DNA of 64,000 nt from NCBI RefSeq assembly GCF_900129615.1, contig NZ_FQWI01000005.1:307703-371702 (forward strand). The letters run 5' to 3'. The notes below the pieces were generated by a model. It was given only the letters and a program-made list of their open reading frames with translations. It did not search any database and was not told the DNA's origin. A program made the translations under genes and the position numbers. The DNA comes from Pectobacterium carotovorum (lineage in GTDB: Bacteria; Pseudomonadota; Gammaproteobacteria; Enterobacterales; Enterobacteriaceae). Below, piece after piece: positions 28,449-38,728 of this stretch (position 1 is its first letter; each line of letters starts with the position of its first letter).

Positions 28449-29321
28449 ATGAAAAGTACACCGTCACAAAATCGCCCTGAATCTGCCTCTATTCTAACGC
28501 AGATGGTTGACAGATTGCCGTTGTCGGACACTCATTTCCGGCGAATCAGTCAACTAATATACCAGCGTGCTGGCATTGTTCTGGCCGATCACAAACGTGA
28601 AATGGTTTATAACCGTTTGGTTAGACGTCTCCGTTTGCTTGGAATTAACGATTTCGGTCAGTACTTAGCACTATTAGAGTCAGATCCTAACAGTGCAGAA
28701 TGGCAAGCTTTTGTTAATGCATTAACCACTAACCTAACGGCGTTTTTCCGTGAAGCTCATCATTTTCCCATATTGGCTGAGCATGCCAGGAAACGTCCAA
28801 ATGGCTACACCATCTGGAGTACGGCCGCCTCTACAGGGGAAGAACCTTATTCGCTGGCGATGACACTTGCAGAGGTCTTAGGTAATAAAGCGAGCGGGTG
28901 TCAGGTATGGGCCAGCGATATTGATACTCAGGTATTAGAAAAGGCAACGGCTGGCATCTATCGTCAGGAAGAGTTGCGCTCTCTTTCTCCACAGCAACTA
29001 CAGCGGTTTTTTTTACGCGGTACCGGGCCACACAGTGGTTTGGTTCGTGTTCGCCCTGAGCTTGCGTCAATGGTGCATTTCCAACAACTAAATCTGCTCG
29101 CACCTGATTGGTCCGTTCCCGCGCCATTTGATGCTATTTTTTGTCGTAATGTAATGATTTATTTCGATAAAGAAACTCAAGAGCGTATTCTCCGTCGATT
29201 CGTCCCGATGCTTAAACCGGGAGGATTGTTATTTGCCGGGCATTCAGAGAATTTCAGTCAGATCAGTCGCGAGTTCTATTTGCGTGGGCAAACTGTATAT
29301 GGGCTGGCTAAGGAAAGATAA
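28449..29321 (+). CDS. cheR: Chemotaxis methyltransferase CheR
   Basis: S-adenosylmethionine-dependent enzyme that methylates receptor glutamates for adaptation. It has an N-terminal helical domain ([23 protein letters not shown]), then the methyltransferase fold ([58 protein letters not shown]). A beta-subdomain in between should dock the NWETF tails of both receptors in this window. The length is 290 residues; its stop overlaps the cheB start (TAATG). Confidence 0.96.
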   Translation: MKSTPSQNRPESASILTQMVDRLPLSDTHFRRISQLIYQRAGIVLADHKREMVYNRLVRRLRLLGINDFGQYLALLESDPNSAEWQAFVNALTTNLTAFFREAHHFPILAEHARKRPNGYTIWSTAASTGEEPYSLAMTLAEVLGNKASGCQVWASDIDTQVLEKATAGIYRQEELRSLSPQQLQRFFLRGTGPHSGLVRVRPELASMVHFQQLNLLAPDWSVPAPFDAIFCRNVMIYFDKETQERILRRFVPMLKPGGLLFAGHSENFSQISREFYLRGQTVYGLAKER

Positions 29322-30373
29322 TGAGCAAGATAAGAGTATTATGTGTTGATGATTCTGCCCTAATGCGTCAGATCATGACTGAAATAATTAATAGCCATTC
29401 TGATATGGAAGTTGTCGCAACCGCGCCAGATCCATTAGTTGCTCGTGATTTGATTAAAAAATTCAATCCCCAGGTATTAACACTGGATGTTGAAATGCCT
29501 CGTATGGATGGGTTGGACTTTCTTGAGAAGCTTATGCGTTTGCGCCCGATGCCTGTTGTCATGGTGTCGTCCCTGACGGGAAAAGGCTCAGAAATTACGC
29601 TGCGCGCGCTGGAGCTTGGTGCGATCGATTTTGTCACCAAGCCTCAGTTAGGTATCCGTGAAGGGATGCTGGCATACAGCGAACTGATTGCGGAAAAAAT
29701 TCGTATGGCCGCGAAGGCGCGCCTGCCGCAACGTAGCACTGGAGCAGAGCCGACAAAAATTATTCAGCATACGCCACTGCTAAGTAGTGAGAAATTGATC
29801 GCGATTGGTGCGTCAACGGGGGGAACGGAAGCGATACGGCATGTATTACAGCCCTTGCCGCCGACAAGCCCCGCATTACTGATCACACAGCATATGCCAC
29901 CTGGCTTTACGAAGTCTTTCGCTGAGCGTTTGAACAAGCTATGTCAGATTACGGTGAAAGAAGCTGAAGATGGGGAACGTGTTCTTCCTGGTCATGCATA
30001 CATTGCTCCAGGCGCACGCCATCTGGAACTGGCACGTAGTGGGGCAAACTATCAAGTACGTTTAAATGATGGACCTCCCGTCAATCGGCATCGTCCATCA
30101 GTCGATGTGTTATTCCGTTCGGTTGCGCAATACGCCGGGCGAAATGCCGTAGGGGTAATCCTTACTGGGATGGGGAATGATGGGGCTGCTGGCATGTTGG
30201 AACTCCATCAGGCTGGTGCTTACACTCTGGCCCAAAATGAAGCAAGTTGTGTGGTTTTCGGGATGCCACGTGAAGCGATTGCGATGGGTGGCGTCGATGA
30301 AGTGGTGGATTTGCACCAGGTGAGCCAGCGTATGTTGGCACAAATCTCTGCCGGACAGGCATTACGTATATAA
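29321..30373 (+). CDS. cheB: Chemotaxis methylesterase/glutamine deamidase CheB
   Basis: Removes receptor methyl groups when phosphorylated by CheA. The receiver domain carries Asp56 ([10 protein letters not shown]). The C-terminal esterase has the triad Ser165 (IGASTGG), His191 (TQHMPPGF) and Asp287 (GMGNDGAAG). These match E. coli CheB to within one residue. Length 350. It overlaps cheR by one base. Confidence 0.97.
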   Translation: MSKIRVLCVDDSALMRQIMTEIINSHSDMEVVATAPDPLVARDLIKKFNPQVLTLDVEMPRMDGLDFLEKLMRLRPMPVVMVSSLTGKGSEITLRALELGAIDFVTKPQLGIREGMLAYSELIAEKIRMAAKARLPQRSTGAEPTKIIQHTPLLSSEKLIAIGASTGGTEAIRHVLQPLPPTSPALLITQHMPPGFTKSFAERLNKLCQITVKEAEDGERVLPGHAYIAPGARHLELARSGANYQVRLNDGPPVNRHRPSVDVLFRSVAQYAGRNAVGVILTGMGNDGAAGMLELHQAGAYTLAQNEASCVVFGMPREAIAMGGVDEVVDLHQVSQRMLAQISAGQALRI

Positions 30374-30387
30374 GCAGCTCTCGGTGA

Positions 30388-30801
<414 letters not shown>

Positions 30802-30810
30802 GGGGATCTT

Positions 30811-31455
30811 ATGACGCCACATATGCCGTCCGTGAACGACACAGCTTCAGCAACCGAGATCATTTCGCGCATCGGCCAATTGACTCGTATGCTGCGCGAC
30901 AGTTTGAAAGAGCTGGGTCTGGATAATGCGATAGCAGAAGCCGCAGAGGCTATTCCTGATGCCCGCGATCGTCTTGACTATGTTGTCCAGATGACTGCGC
31001 AAGCGGCAGAGCGTGCTCTGAACTGCGTAGAAGCTGCGCAACCACGTCAGAACCAATTAGAAGCGGATGCCAAATCTCTGAAAGTTCGTTGGGATGAATG
31101 GTTTGAAAATCCTATTGAGCTGGCTGATGCGCGCGAATTAGTGACGGATACGCGTAGCTATCTTGAAGATGTACCACAGCATACCTCGTTTACCAATGCT
31201 CAACTGTTGGAAATTATGATGGCGCAGGATTTCCAGGATCTTACCGGTCAGGTAATCAAGCGTATGATGGATGTTGTTCAGGAGATTGAAAAACAGCTGC
31301 TGATGGTGTTGCTGGAAAATATTCCAGAAAAACCAGATGCGCCTAAGCGTGCAAATGATGGTCTGCTTAATGGACCTCAGTTGGATAAAGGTGCAGCAGG
31401 TATTGTTGCCAATCAGGATCAGGTTGATGACCTTCTGGATAGCCTTGGGTTCTAA
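30811..31455 (+). CDS. cheZ: CheY-phosphate phosphatase CheZ
   Basis: Elongated helical-bundle phosphatase that resets CheY. The catalytic pair Asp143 and Gln147 lies in [13 protein letters not shown]. The C-terminal CheY-tethering helix is [13 protein letters not shown]. Length 214. It begins nine bases after cheY and is followed by two strong hairpins before flhB. Confidence 0.97.
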   Translation: MTPHMPSVNDTASATEIISRIGQLTRMLRDSLKELGLDNAIAEAAEAIPDARDRLDYVVQMTAQAAERALNCVEAAQPRQNQLEADAKSLKVRWDEWFENPIELADARELVTDTRSYLEDVPQHTSFTNAQLLEIMMAQDFQDLTGQVIKRMMDVVQEIEKQLLMVLLENIPEKPDAPKRANDGLLNGPQLDKGAAGIVANQDQVDDLLDSLGF

Positions 31456-31465
31456 TGAATCTTCC

Positions 31466-31496
31466 TTCAAGAAAGGAAGTCACTTCCTTTCTTGAA
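31466..31496 (+). terminator. Perfect hairpin after cheZ
   Basis: Fifteen-base arms (TTCAAGAAAGGAAGT and its complement) separated by a single base, so the real loop takes up the innermost pairs. It is followed by AAAG rather than T's. Probably the 3' end structure of the che message. Confidence 0.55.
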
Positions 31497-31522
31497 AAAG
31501 ATGACGAACACATCGCTCTGTT

Positions 31523-31551
31523 ATTTATGGCCAGTGTTTATGGCCATAAAT
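31523..31551 (+). other. Second hairpin between cheZ and flhB
   Basis: ATTTATGGCCA and TGGCCATAAAT pair perfectly (11 bp) around a seven-base loop, 26 bases after the first hairpin. No T-run follows. It could be an operator, as perfect palindromes of this size are common regulator sites, or an RNA structure in the flhB leader. Confidence 0.45.
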
Positions 31552-31699
31552 AGCTAAATTCGTTTTTCCCTTCCCCTTAATTCTTACTATGCGTTAAAGA
31601 AGCGTTGGTTTTTCTCGTTGTTCCAGCCATAAAACTTTCTCGTATTTGTCATGCTAGGCAGCAAATTCCTATCCCGAAAGTCGTAACAGGAACGCCATA

Positions 31700-32851
31700 G
31701 TGGCTGAAGATAGCGATCTAGAAAAAACAGAAGCCCCCACTCCCCAAAAAGAGGAGAAGGCGCGTGAAGAAGGGCAGATACCGCGATCGCGAGAGCTGAC
31801 TTCTGTTCTGATGATGGTCGCAGGCCTAGCTATTTTGTGGATGGGAGGCGAAGCCATGGCTGGCCGATTGGCCAGAATTGTCTCACAGTCGTTAAATTTT
31901 GATTACGCAACGATTGGTGATGACACTCAAATGCTACGGCATGTTGGCTCATTACTGCGTCAGGCAGTATCGGCGTTGATACCCATTATGCTAGGGGCTG
32001 TGTTGGTTGCGCTGTCTGCGCCTTTGCTGCTTGGTGGGATATTATTTAGTACCAAATCATTAAAGGTTGATTTCAAAAAGTTAGATCCTATTTCTGGGCT
32101 GAAACGGTTGTTTTCCGCACAATCACTGGCTGAGCTCTTCAAGGCAATATTGAAATCAGTCATGGTCGGGATCATTAGTACCTTCTTCTTGATTCATAAC
32201 TGGCCGAAGATATTGCATCTGGTATCTGAAGCGCCGATTGCGGCGATGGGGGATGCGCTGGAACTGGCCGTTATGTGTGGTTTCCTTATCATCATGGGGC
32301 TCATTCCCATGGTTGCTTTTGATGTGTTTTGGCAAGTTTGGAGCCACATCAAAAAGTTACGAATGAGCAAGCAGGAAATTCGTGATGAGCATAAACAGAA
32401 CGAAGGCGACCCGCATGTTAAAGGCCGCATTCGTCAGCAGCAGAGAGCAATTGCTCAGCGTAGAATGATGGCTGATGTGCCTAAGGCTGATGTGATAGTC
32501 ACTAACCCGACGCATTATGCGGTAGCATTACGTTATGATGAGAAAAAAATGAATGCGCCGAGAGTGCTGGCTAAAGGGGCTGGTGAGATCGCGTTGCGTA
32601 TTCGTGAGTTAGGGGCCGAACATCGCGTTCCTATTTTAGAAGCTCCTCCGTTGGCGCGAGCGCTATTTCGCCATTCAGAGGTCGGGCAGCATATTCCGGC
32701 TGCGCTGTATGCCGCCGTTGCAGAAGTCTTAGCCTGGGTTTATCAACTGAAACGCTGGAAGCGGGAAGGTGGATTAATTCCTAGAAAACCGAAACATCTA
32801 CCAGTGCCGGATGCACTGGATTTTGCTAAAGAGAATACTACTGATGGCTAA
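31700..32851 (+). CDS. flhB: Flagellar export switch protein FlhB
   Basis: Export-gate membrane protein that switches substrate class from hook to filament. Four membrane helices are followed by the cytoplasmic domain with the autocleavage motif Asn269-Pro270-Thr-His (VTNPTHYA), at the same numbers as Salmonella FlhB. It starts with GTG at 31700; the front (EAPTPQKEEKAREEGQIPRSREL) is typical. Its last eight bases overlap flhA. Confidence 0.97.
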   Translation: MAEDSDLEKTEAPTPQKEEKAREEGQIPRSRELTSVLMMVAGLAILWMGGEAMAGRLARIVSQSLNFDYATIGDDTQMLRHVGSLLRQAVSALIPIMLGAVLVALSAPLLLGGILFSTKSLKVDFKKLDPISGLKRLFSAQSLAELFKAILKSVMVGIISTFFLIHNWPKILHLVSEAPIAAMGDALELAVMCGFLIIMGLIPMVAFDVFWQVWSHIKKLRMSKQEIRDEHKQNEGDPHVKGRIRQQQRAIAQRRMMADVPKADVIVTNPTHYAVALRYDEKKMNAPRVLAKGAGEIALRIRELGAEHRVPILEAPPLARALFRHSEVGQHIPAALYAAVAEVLAWVYQLKRWKREGGLIPRKPKHLPVPDALDFAKENTTDG

Positions 32852-34928
32852 TTTGGCCTCTTTGCTTCGTTTACCGAGTAATATGAAAGGTACCCAATGG
32901 CAAATATTAGCCGGACCAATATTGATCCTGCTGATACTTTCCATGATGGTATTGCCGCTGCCGCCATTCATTCTGGATCTGTTATTTACCTTTAACATTG
33001 CACTGTCCATCATGGTATTGCTGGTTGCGATGTTTACGCAGCGGACGCTGGAGTTTGCTGCGTTCCCTACGATTCTGCTGTTTTCTACTTTATTGCGTCT
33101 TTCGCTCAACGTCGCTTCTACCCGTATCATTTTGCTGGAAGGGCATACAGGGACTGCCGCCGCAGGTAAAGTTGTTGAAGCATTTGGTCACTTCCTGGTC
33201 GGCGGAAATTTTGCCATTGGTATCGTGGTCTTTATCATCCTTGTCTTAATCAACTTCATGGTTATCACCAAAGGTGCCGGGCGTATCGCTGAAGTGGGTG
33301 CTCGCTTTGTGTTGGATGGTATGCCAGGCAAACAGATGGCGATCGATGCCGATCTTAATGCTGGAATCATCGGTGAAGAAGAGGCGAAAAAGCGCCGAGC
33401 TGAAGTCACTCAAGAGTCAGATTTTTACGGTTCAATGGACGGTGCCAGTAAATTTGTGCGCGGTGACGCTGTTGCCGGACTGATTATCATGGTCATCAAC
33501 ATTATTGGTGGATTAATTGTCGGTGTTGTTCAGCACAACATGCCGGTAGGGCAGGCAGCAGAAAGCTATACGCTGCTTACCATCGGTGATGGTTTGGTTG
33601 CCCAGATTCCTGCTCTGATTATTTCTACCGCTGCAGGTGTCATTGTTACTCGCGTGAGTACCGATCAGGACGTTGGCCAGCAGATGGTCACCCAGTTATT
33701 CAATAACCCACGAGTGATGGTGCTGAGTGCGGCGGTTATTGGACTTATTGGTCTGGTTCCTGGAATGCCCAACTTTGTCTTTCTGTTATTTACAGCATCT
33801 TTGTTAGGGCTTGCCTGGTGGATGCGTGGAGAACAGCAGAAAGAACCCGTGATGCAACCTATACCAGCATCAATGGAGAAGCATCAGGTTATTGAAGCCA
33901 GCTGGTCTGACGTACAGCTTGAAGATCCGCTGGGTATGGAAGTTGGCTATCGATTAATCCCAATGGTTGATGCGCAGCAAGATGGCGAGCTGCTGGGCAG
34001 GATTCGTAGTATCAGGAAGAAGTTTGCCCAGGAAATGGGATACTTACCGCCAGTGGTTCATATCCGGGATAATTTGGAACTTCAGCCTGCCAGCTATCGC
34101 ATATTGATGAAAGGTGTTGAGGTGGGTAGCGGTGAAGCTCATCCAGGTCGTTGGATGGCGATCAACCCGGGCAATGCGGTTGGCTCTTTGTCTGGAGATA
34201 TCACGCAGGATCCGGCGTTTGGGCTCCCGGCGGTCTGGATTGATAATGCCCTCAAAGATCAAGCTCAAGCTCAAGGGTTCACGGTCGTAGAGGCAAGTAC
34301 CGTAGTAGCAACGCACCTGAACCACTTAATTGCATTGCATGCCAGTGAACTGTTTGGACGGCAGGAAGCTCAGCAACTGATGGATCGCGTTGCGCAGGAA
34401 ATGCCAAAACTGACAGAAGATTTCATTCCGGGCGTAGTGACGTTAACGACCTTGCATAAGGTCTTGCAGAATTTGCTTAGCGAGAGGGTGTCGATTAGGG
34501 ATATGCGTACCATCATGGAGACATTGGCTGAACATGCGCCGGTGCAGCCAGATCCTTATGAACTCACTACGGTGGTTAGGGTTGCTTTGGGACGTGCGAT
34601 TACTCAGCAGTGGTTCCCAGGAGACAGTGAACTTCAGGTTATTGGTTTGGAAGGTTCGTTGGAACGCCTCCTGCTACAGGCGCTTCAAGGAGGCGGTGGC
34701 CTCGAACCGGGGCTTGCCGATCGCTTGCTTGAACAGGCGAAGCAAGCGCTACAGCGGCAGGAAATGTTGGGTGCTCCGCCTGTTCTGCTTGTGAACCATG
34801 CTTTGCGCGCTTTGCTTGCCCGATTCCTGCATCGTAGTCTGCCAAACATGGCCGTATTGTCTAATTTAGAAATCAGCGATCATCGCCAGATTCGTATGAC
34901 ATCAGTGATAGGGGAAGCTCAGAAGTGA
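32844..34928 (+). CDS. flhA: Flagellar export gate protein FlhA
   Basis: Core of the flagellar type III export gate. The N-terminal ~325 residues hold eight membrane helices, with the conserved FHIPEP-type region ARFVLDGMPGKQMAIDADLNAG in the loop. The C-terminal half is the cytoplasmic ring that docks chaperone-substrate pairs. The ATG at 32844 (MANLASLLRLP) gives 694 residues, matching E. coli. The frame stays open 11 codons further upstream inside flhB, but that start is not used by relatives. Confidence 0.97.
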   Translation: MANLASLLRLPSNMKGTQWQILAGPILILLILSMMVLPLPPFILDLLFTFNIALSIMVLLVAMFTQRTLEFAAFPTILLFSTLLRLSLNVASTRIILLEGHTGTAAAGKVVEAFGHFLVGGNFAIGIVVFIILVLINFMVITKGAGRIAEVGARFVLDGMPGKQMAIDADLNAGIIGEEEAKKRRAEVTQESDFYGSMDGASKFVRGDAVAGLIIMVINIIGGLIVGVVQHNMPVGQAAESYTLLTIGDGLVAQIPALIISTAAGVIVTRVSTDQDVGQQMVTQLFNNPRVMVLSAAVIGLIGLVPGMPNFVFLLFTASLLGLAWWMRGEQQKEPVMQPIPASMEKHQVIEASWSDVQLEDPLGMEVGYRLIPMVDAQQDGELLGRIRSIRKKFAQEMGYLPPVVHIRDNLELQPASYRILMKGVEVGSGEAHPGRWMAINPGNAVGSLSGDITQDPAFGLPAVWIDNALKDQAQAQGFTVVEASTVVATHLNHLIALHASELFGRQEAQQLMDRVAQEMPKLTEDFIPGVVTLTTLHKVLQNLLSERVSIRDMRTIMETLAEHAPVQPDPYELTTVVRVALGRAITQQWFPGDSELQVIGLEGSLERLLLQALQGGGGLEPGLADRLLEQAKQALQRQEMLGAPPVLLVNHALRALLARFLHRSLPNMAVLSNLEISDHRQIRMTSVIGEAQK

Positions 34929-35344
34929 GGAAGATGATGCATTCTCTGACTGCAGTCGTGCTGGCATTCCCGCTCTGTGCCATCGCGACGCCAGGTAGTT
35001 GGAACGGCAGCATGCCGGGAATAAAACTTGATCATCGTGGTGAAATGGTTACGACGTCAGCTTTTGTTCCTAATATAGCCATTAATCCAGATGAAACGAT
35101 TACGACAATATATTGGCGGCACGTAATTGATTCAGCGATACCAGTAGGGCTTGTTGTGAAATTGTGTTCACAATCGCCGCAGCGCTGTATTGACTTAGGC
35201 GGAAGTGGTGACGGGCAAACTCAAGCATTTGACGGATTAGCAGCTAATAATGAGTTTCGTTTTGTCTACTACATTGAAGGAAATGGTCGTATTAATCACA
35301 CCTTCAGCGTGCGTACGATCGATATTGCGGTAAACTATAAGTAG
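34925..35344 (+). CDS. flhE: Flagellar protein FlhE
   Basis: Periplasmic protein of the flhBAE operon, thought to limit proton leak through the export gate. Residues 1-21 are a signal peptide (LTAVVLAFPLCAIA). The mature part is beta-rich with two cysteines (LCSQSPQRC), as in E. coli FlhE, and ends DIAVNYK like the E. coli QVIVNYR. The GTG at 34925 overlaps the flhA stop by four bases; an ATG at 34934 is an alternative. 139 residues. Confidence 0.92.
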   Translation: MRKMMHSLTAVVLAFPLCAIATPGSWNGSMPGIKLDHRGEMVTTSAFVPNIAINPDETITTIYWRHVIDSAIPVGLVVKLCSQSPQRCIDLGGSGDGQTQAFDGLAANNEFRFVYYIEGNGRINHTFSVRTIDIAVNYK

Positions 35345-35370
35345 TTTTCTAAGTGGCTGTTTAGATAATC

Positions 35371-35401
35371 AAAAGTCTCTGCCTAAAGCGCAGAGACTTT
35401 T
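35371..35401. terminator. Bidirectional terminator between flhE and flgN
   Basis: AAAAGTCTCTGC and GCAGAGACTTTT form a perfect 12-bp stem with a seven-base loop, flanked by A's on the left and T's on the right, so it can serve both strands. Its right arm overlaps the flgN stop codon. Confidence 0.85.
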
Positions 35402-35837
35402 AGAATGCAATTTTCCTACCGCCAACTGTGACGCCTTTCGACTGACCATCTGGACCATACAGTCCCTGACCATGGCGGGGCTTTAATATATTGATGGCTT
35501 CATTCGTGTAGGCAATATGCCGGCTAAGCAGAAGGCCATTGTGCTGATTCTGATCATTTAAACGTCTGGTTAACTCTTGCACTTGCTGCCAGTAAGCCGA
35601 CAGCTTTTCAATACCGTCATAAGGCGCTTGCAACTTAAGAGCCGACTCAGTTTTATGACGCTGCGTTTCCAAATGCTGCATTGTCGCCAGCAAAGACGTT
35701 TTATTCTCTGTTACCTGTTGTAGTGCGATGCTATTAATATGGCCAGCGCAAAGCAATGTTTGCTCTTCGGACATAACAACATCGAGCTCACGTAGGTTGC
35801 TCAGCAGTTGATCCAAAATCGATTGCAGATTTTCCAT
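35400..35837 (-). CDS. flgN: Flagellar export chaperone FlgN
   Basis: Cytosolic chaperone for the hook-filament junction proteins FlgK and FlgL. The 145 residues form a single helical bundle (LDQLLSNLRELDVVMSEEQTLL, CAGHINSIALQQVTENKTSLL) and end in a variable tail (GPDGQSKGVTVGGRKIAF). It lies five bases after flgM and shares its transcript. Confidence 0.95.
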   Translation of the reverse strand: MENLQSILDQLLSNLRELDVVMSEEQTLLCAGHINSIALQQVTENKTSLLATMQHLETQRHKTESALKLQAPYDGIEKLSAYWQQVQELTRRLNDQNQHNGLLLSRHIAYTNEAINILKPRHGQGLYGPDGQSKGVTVGGRKIAF

Positions 35838-35842
35838 AAATA

Positions 35843-36139
35843 TTAATTACCTGCTAAAAAATCCTGCGTCTCTTTAAGCAACGCATCCGCGATTTTTCCG
35901 GCATCAATTTTAAGTGAGCCATCACGAATTGCCTGCTTTAAGGTTTCAACGCGGTTCATGTCGATGTCCTGCGTGCCCGGTTGCATCAATTTTGCTTGCG
36001 CGTCACTCAGTTTTACCTGTGTTGCGCTAACTTCAGACTGAGCCTCAGCTTGTTTACGTTTAGCTTTAGCGACATCGCCAGATTCGCGTTGCTGAACTTG
36101 ACTGACCGGCTTCAGTGACTGGGTGCGATCAATACTCAT
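35843..36139 (-). CDS. flgM: Anti-sigma28 factor FlgM
   Basis: Binds FliA until it is exported through the finished hook. The 98 residues begin [16 protein letters not shown] and are charged and mostly unfolded. The C-terminal FliA-binding helices are recognisable ([28 protein letters not shown]). A near-perfect FliA promoter lies ~110 bases upstream, giving the usual feedback loop; readthrough from flgA would supply class II expression. Confidence 0.96.
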   Translation of the reverse strand: MSIDRTQSLKPVSQVQQRESGDVAKAKRKQAEAQSEVSATQVKLSDAQAKLMQPGTQDIDMNRVETLKQAIRDGSLKIDAGKIADALLKETQDFLAGN

Positions 36140-36248
36140 AATACATCCCTCTGATTTGAGGATAAATGGTTAATCATCAATGTGTTACAGAATGCTAATC
36201 ACATTGGTGTTCAATTTTAAAACGTCATCAGTAATGACTCTGTAACTA

Positions 36249-36275
36249 TCATCGGCAAACATGAGCAAATCTTTA
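36249..36275 (-). promoter_or_regulatory. FliA (sigma28) promoter for flgMN
   Basis: On the minus strand TAAAGATT, 11 bases, GCCGATGA. The TAAA box is perfect and the -10 differs at one base, with exact spacing. It sits between the flgA stop and flgM, where E. coli also has its class III flgM promoter. Confidence 0.85.
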
Positions 36276-36280
36276 ATTAA

Positions 36281-36949
36281 TTACTGTGAGATCAGAATAA
36301 TCCCATCTTCGTTTGTGATTCCGCTGACTATTTGTCCATTTGCCATTCTGACTCTGACTGCTTGTCCGGCTGCCGCATTGTTCATGGCTTTCCCTTCGCC
36401 ATTAACTGTGAAGCCTTCCCCTTGGGCGATAATCTGCACTGACTGACCGGCCTTTACGACCCAGGCACGTCTGATCATCGACGCGGTAATAACCTGTCCA
36501 GGTGTGAGATCGCGCAAAAGGACTGCGCCCTGTGCGCCTGGTAACGTCAGTATAGGGCGCAACGGTAATAAATCGAGCCTGCCTTTTGTCAAACGAATGT
36601 CTTTTTCCGTCAGCGTGGTGCCTCGATTTATAAGCCGTGCGCTGGTGACATAATTCCCCGTTACCTGAACTTCGGTTTGAATGAAGCGACGTTGTTGCCC
36701 GCAACGTACGGACAGGCTCACATTACCCCACATTTTCGTATTTCCAGGCAGCGTGATTTGGGGCGCTTCGCACTGCGGCCATTGTGATTCTGGTGATTTT
36801 ATCACAACGTTTACGGTATTCGTGCTTCCCTGAAAGCGTGAGGCAAAAAATTGATTGATCTGTGCAGGAAGGTCGTTCGCATTGACAGGAGCACAAAGGG
36901 TGAAAAAACAGGACGCCGCCAGATAGAGGTAATAATGTATTGTTTTCAT
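36281..36949 (-). CDS. flgA: Flagellar P-ring assembly chaperone FlgA
   Basis: Periplasmic chaperone needed to build the FlgI P-ring. A signal peptide is seen at residues 1-24 (YLYLAASCFFTLCAPVNA). The C-terminal half is the SAF-like beta-clip (ARLINRGTTLTEKDIRL, PGQVITASMIR, AGQSVQII, AGQAVRVRMANGQIVSG). 222 residues; GGAGAG lies before the ATG. It is divergent from flgB. Confidence 0.95.
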   Translation of the reverse strand: MKTIHYYLYLAASCFFTLCAPVNANDLPAQINQFFASRFQGSTNTVNVVIKSPESQWPQCEAPQITLPGNTKMWGNVSLSVRCGQQRRFIQTEVQVTGNYVTSARLINRGTTLTEKDIRLTKGRLDLLPLRPILTLPGAQGAVLLRDLTPGQVITASMIRRAWVVKAGQSVQIIAQGEGFTVNGEGKAMNNAAAGQAVRVRMANGQIVSGITNEDGIILISQ

Positions 36950-37053
36950 TCCTGTTCGGCTCTCCTGATCCTGATTATATCGGGCATTAAGTGTAACGAT
37001 GTCAGCGTGAGGTTAAGGCAATAAATAGCGCTGCATTTGGTGTCTATTCGTTC

Positions 37054-37068
37054 GATGGCATAGCCATC
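37054..37068. promoter_or_regulatory. Palindrome in the flgA-flgB control region
   Basis: GATGGC-ATA-GCCATC, a perfect palindrome in the 165-base divergent spacer. Class II promoters here should carry FlhD4C2 boxes, and this symmetry is a candidate half of one, but the spacing of known boxes cannot be confirmed by eye. Confidence 0.35.
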
Positions 37069-37114
37069 ATGAGAATTATCCTACTCACTCCAAATTCTAA
37101 CTTGCGGAGGGAGC

Positions 37115-37531
37115 ATGCTTGATAAATTAGACGCCTCGTTGCGGTTTCAGCAGGAAGCGCTGAACTTGCGTGCCCAGCGGCAGGAAATCCTGGCCGCGAA
37201 TATTGCCAATGCGGATACGCCAGGCTATCAGGCCAGAGATATCGACTTTGCCAGCCAGCTCAGTAAAACGATGGAGCAAGGGCGGGTGAACGGTACGGGT
37301 ATCGCGCTGAAAACCACATCTGTACGGCATATACCGGCACAGAACTTTCAGCCGCCGGAACTTGATTTGCTCTATCGCGTACCCGATCAGCCTGCGTTGG
37401 ATGGCAATACGGTCGATATGGACCGCGAACGCACTAATTTTGCCGACAATAGCCTGAAATATCAATCCAGCCTGACCGTCTTGGGCGGACAGATTAAAGG
37501 CATGATGTCGGTCCTGCAGTCAGGTTCATGA
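37115..37531 (+). CDS. flgB: Flagellar proximal rod protein FlgB
   Basis: Rod subunit nearest the MS ring. The 138 residues show the N-terminal [28 protein letters not shown] motif family of rod/hook proteins and the C-terminal helix ([15 protein letters not shown]). It is the first gene of flgBCDEFGHIJ, with GGAGGGAG seven bases before the ATG. Confidence 0.96.
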   Translation: MLDKLDASLRFQQEALNLRAQRQEILAANIANADTPGYQARDIDFASQLSKTMEQGRVNGTGIALKTTSVRHIPAQNFQPPELDLLYRVPDQPALDGNTVDMDRERTNFADNSLKYQSSLTVLGGQIKGMMSVLQSGS

Positions 37532-37559
37532 TCGTAGCGCGATGGGAAGGTAAAGATTC

Positions 37560-37964
37560 ATGTCGTTATTAAACATATTCGAAATTTCAGGCTCAGCGCT
37601 TTCTGCGCAATCCCAGCGTCTGAACGTGAGTGCAAGTAACCTGGCTAACGCAGACAGCGTGACCGGCCCTGATGGCGAACCTTATCGCGCCAAGCAGGTT
37701 GTATTCGAAGTGAATGCCGCTCCGGGGCAGTCTACGGGTGGCGTACGCGTTTCCAATGTTATTGAGGATCCATCGCCTGCTCGTCTGGTTTACGAACCGG
37801 GCAACCCGCTAGCTGATGGGCAGGGATACGTTCGCATGCCGAATGTTGACCCAGTGGCCGAGATGGTAAACACCATTTCTGCATCGCGCAGTTATCAGGC
37901 AAACGTCGAAGTGTTGAATACAACAAAATCGATGATGCTGAAGACGTTAACGATCGGGCAATAA
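37560..37964 (+). CDS. flgC: Flagellar proximal rod protein FlgC
   Basis: 134-residue rod subunit with [20 protein letters not shown] at the front and [23 protein letters not shown] at the back, the paired helices that build the rod coiled-coil core. Spaced 28 bases after flgB. Confidence 0.96.
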   Translation: MSLLNIFEISGSALSAQSQRLNVSASNLANADSVTGPDGEPYRAKQVVFEVNAAPGQSTGGVRVSNVIEDPSPARLVYEPGNPLADGQGYVRMPNVDPVAEMVNTISASRSYQANVEVLNTTKSMMLKTLTIGQ

Positions 37965-37979
37965 TCGGGAGACGAATAA

Positions 37980-38654
37980 ATGTCTGTAACAATTAATGAT
38001 ACTTCCTCTGCGAATAGCGTCCAGAGTACTTCGTCGACAACGGCGATAGAGAAGAACAGCAGCGCTGACCTACAGAATCAGTTTCTGACACTTCTGGTTG
38101 CGCAGTTGAAGAATCAGGATCCAACGAATCCGATGAGCAACGATCAGTTGGTAAGCCAACTTGCTCAGCTTAATACGGTCAGTGGTATTGAAAAGTTGAA
38201 TACCACATTGGGTTCTATCTCTGGTCAGATCAATAACAACCAATCCATGCAGGCAACAACGCTGATTGGCCACAGTGTCATGATCCCTGGAAAAGACATT
38301 CTTGTTGGTAAAGAAACCAGCACCCCGTTTGGCGTGGAACTGGAAAAAGCCGCAGAGGTTGTTACCGTCACCGTTAATGATGCGACAGGTAAAGCTGTTC
38401 GTACGATCGATCTGGGGACGCTTTCTGCCGGCGTTCACTCATTCAACTGGGATAGTAAACTTTCTGATGGCACGGTTGCGCCTGATGGAGCTTATACCTT
38501 CACTGTCGCCGCCAGTACGGGCGGTGCGCAGCAGGTTGTTCAACCATTGAGTTATGCGGTTGTAAATAGTGTTATTCGCGCTGATGGCGGTGCATTACTG
38601 GATTTGGGACTACGCGGCAGAGCCACCATGGACGATGTCCGGCAGATTCTGTAA
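37980..38654 (+). CDS. flgD: Flagellar hook-cap protein FlgD
   Basis: Scaffold at the tip of the growing hook. The conserved N-terminal export and capping part reads LQNQFLTLLVAQLKNQDPTNPM. The C-terminal half is a tudor/Fn-III-like beta region (SFNWDSKLSDGTVAPDGAYTF). 224 residues, slightly shorter than the 231 of E. coli. Confidence 0.96.
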   Translation: MSVTINDTSSANSVQSTSSTTAIEKNSSADLQNQFLTLLVAQLKNQDPTNPMSNDQLVSQLAQLNTVSGIEKLNTTLGSISGQINNNQSMQATTLIGHSVMIPGKDILVGKETSTPFGVELEKAAEVVTVTVNDATGKAVRTIDLGTLSAGVHSFNWDSKLSDGTVAPDGAYTFTVAASTGGAQQVVQPLSYAVVNSVIRADGGALLDLGLRGRATMDDVRQIL

Positions 38655-38728
38655 CGGTGTAAATTTCATGTTATTCCAGTGAAATTCACTATCTGGAATA
38701 TGACTTAATCAATTCTCTGGAGAGCGAC

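Noticed and set aside
32811..32843. Upstream start for flhA
   Set aside because: It lies inside flhB, and relatives begin with the M(S/A)NLA start at 32844.
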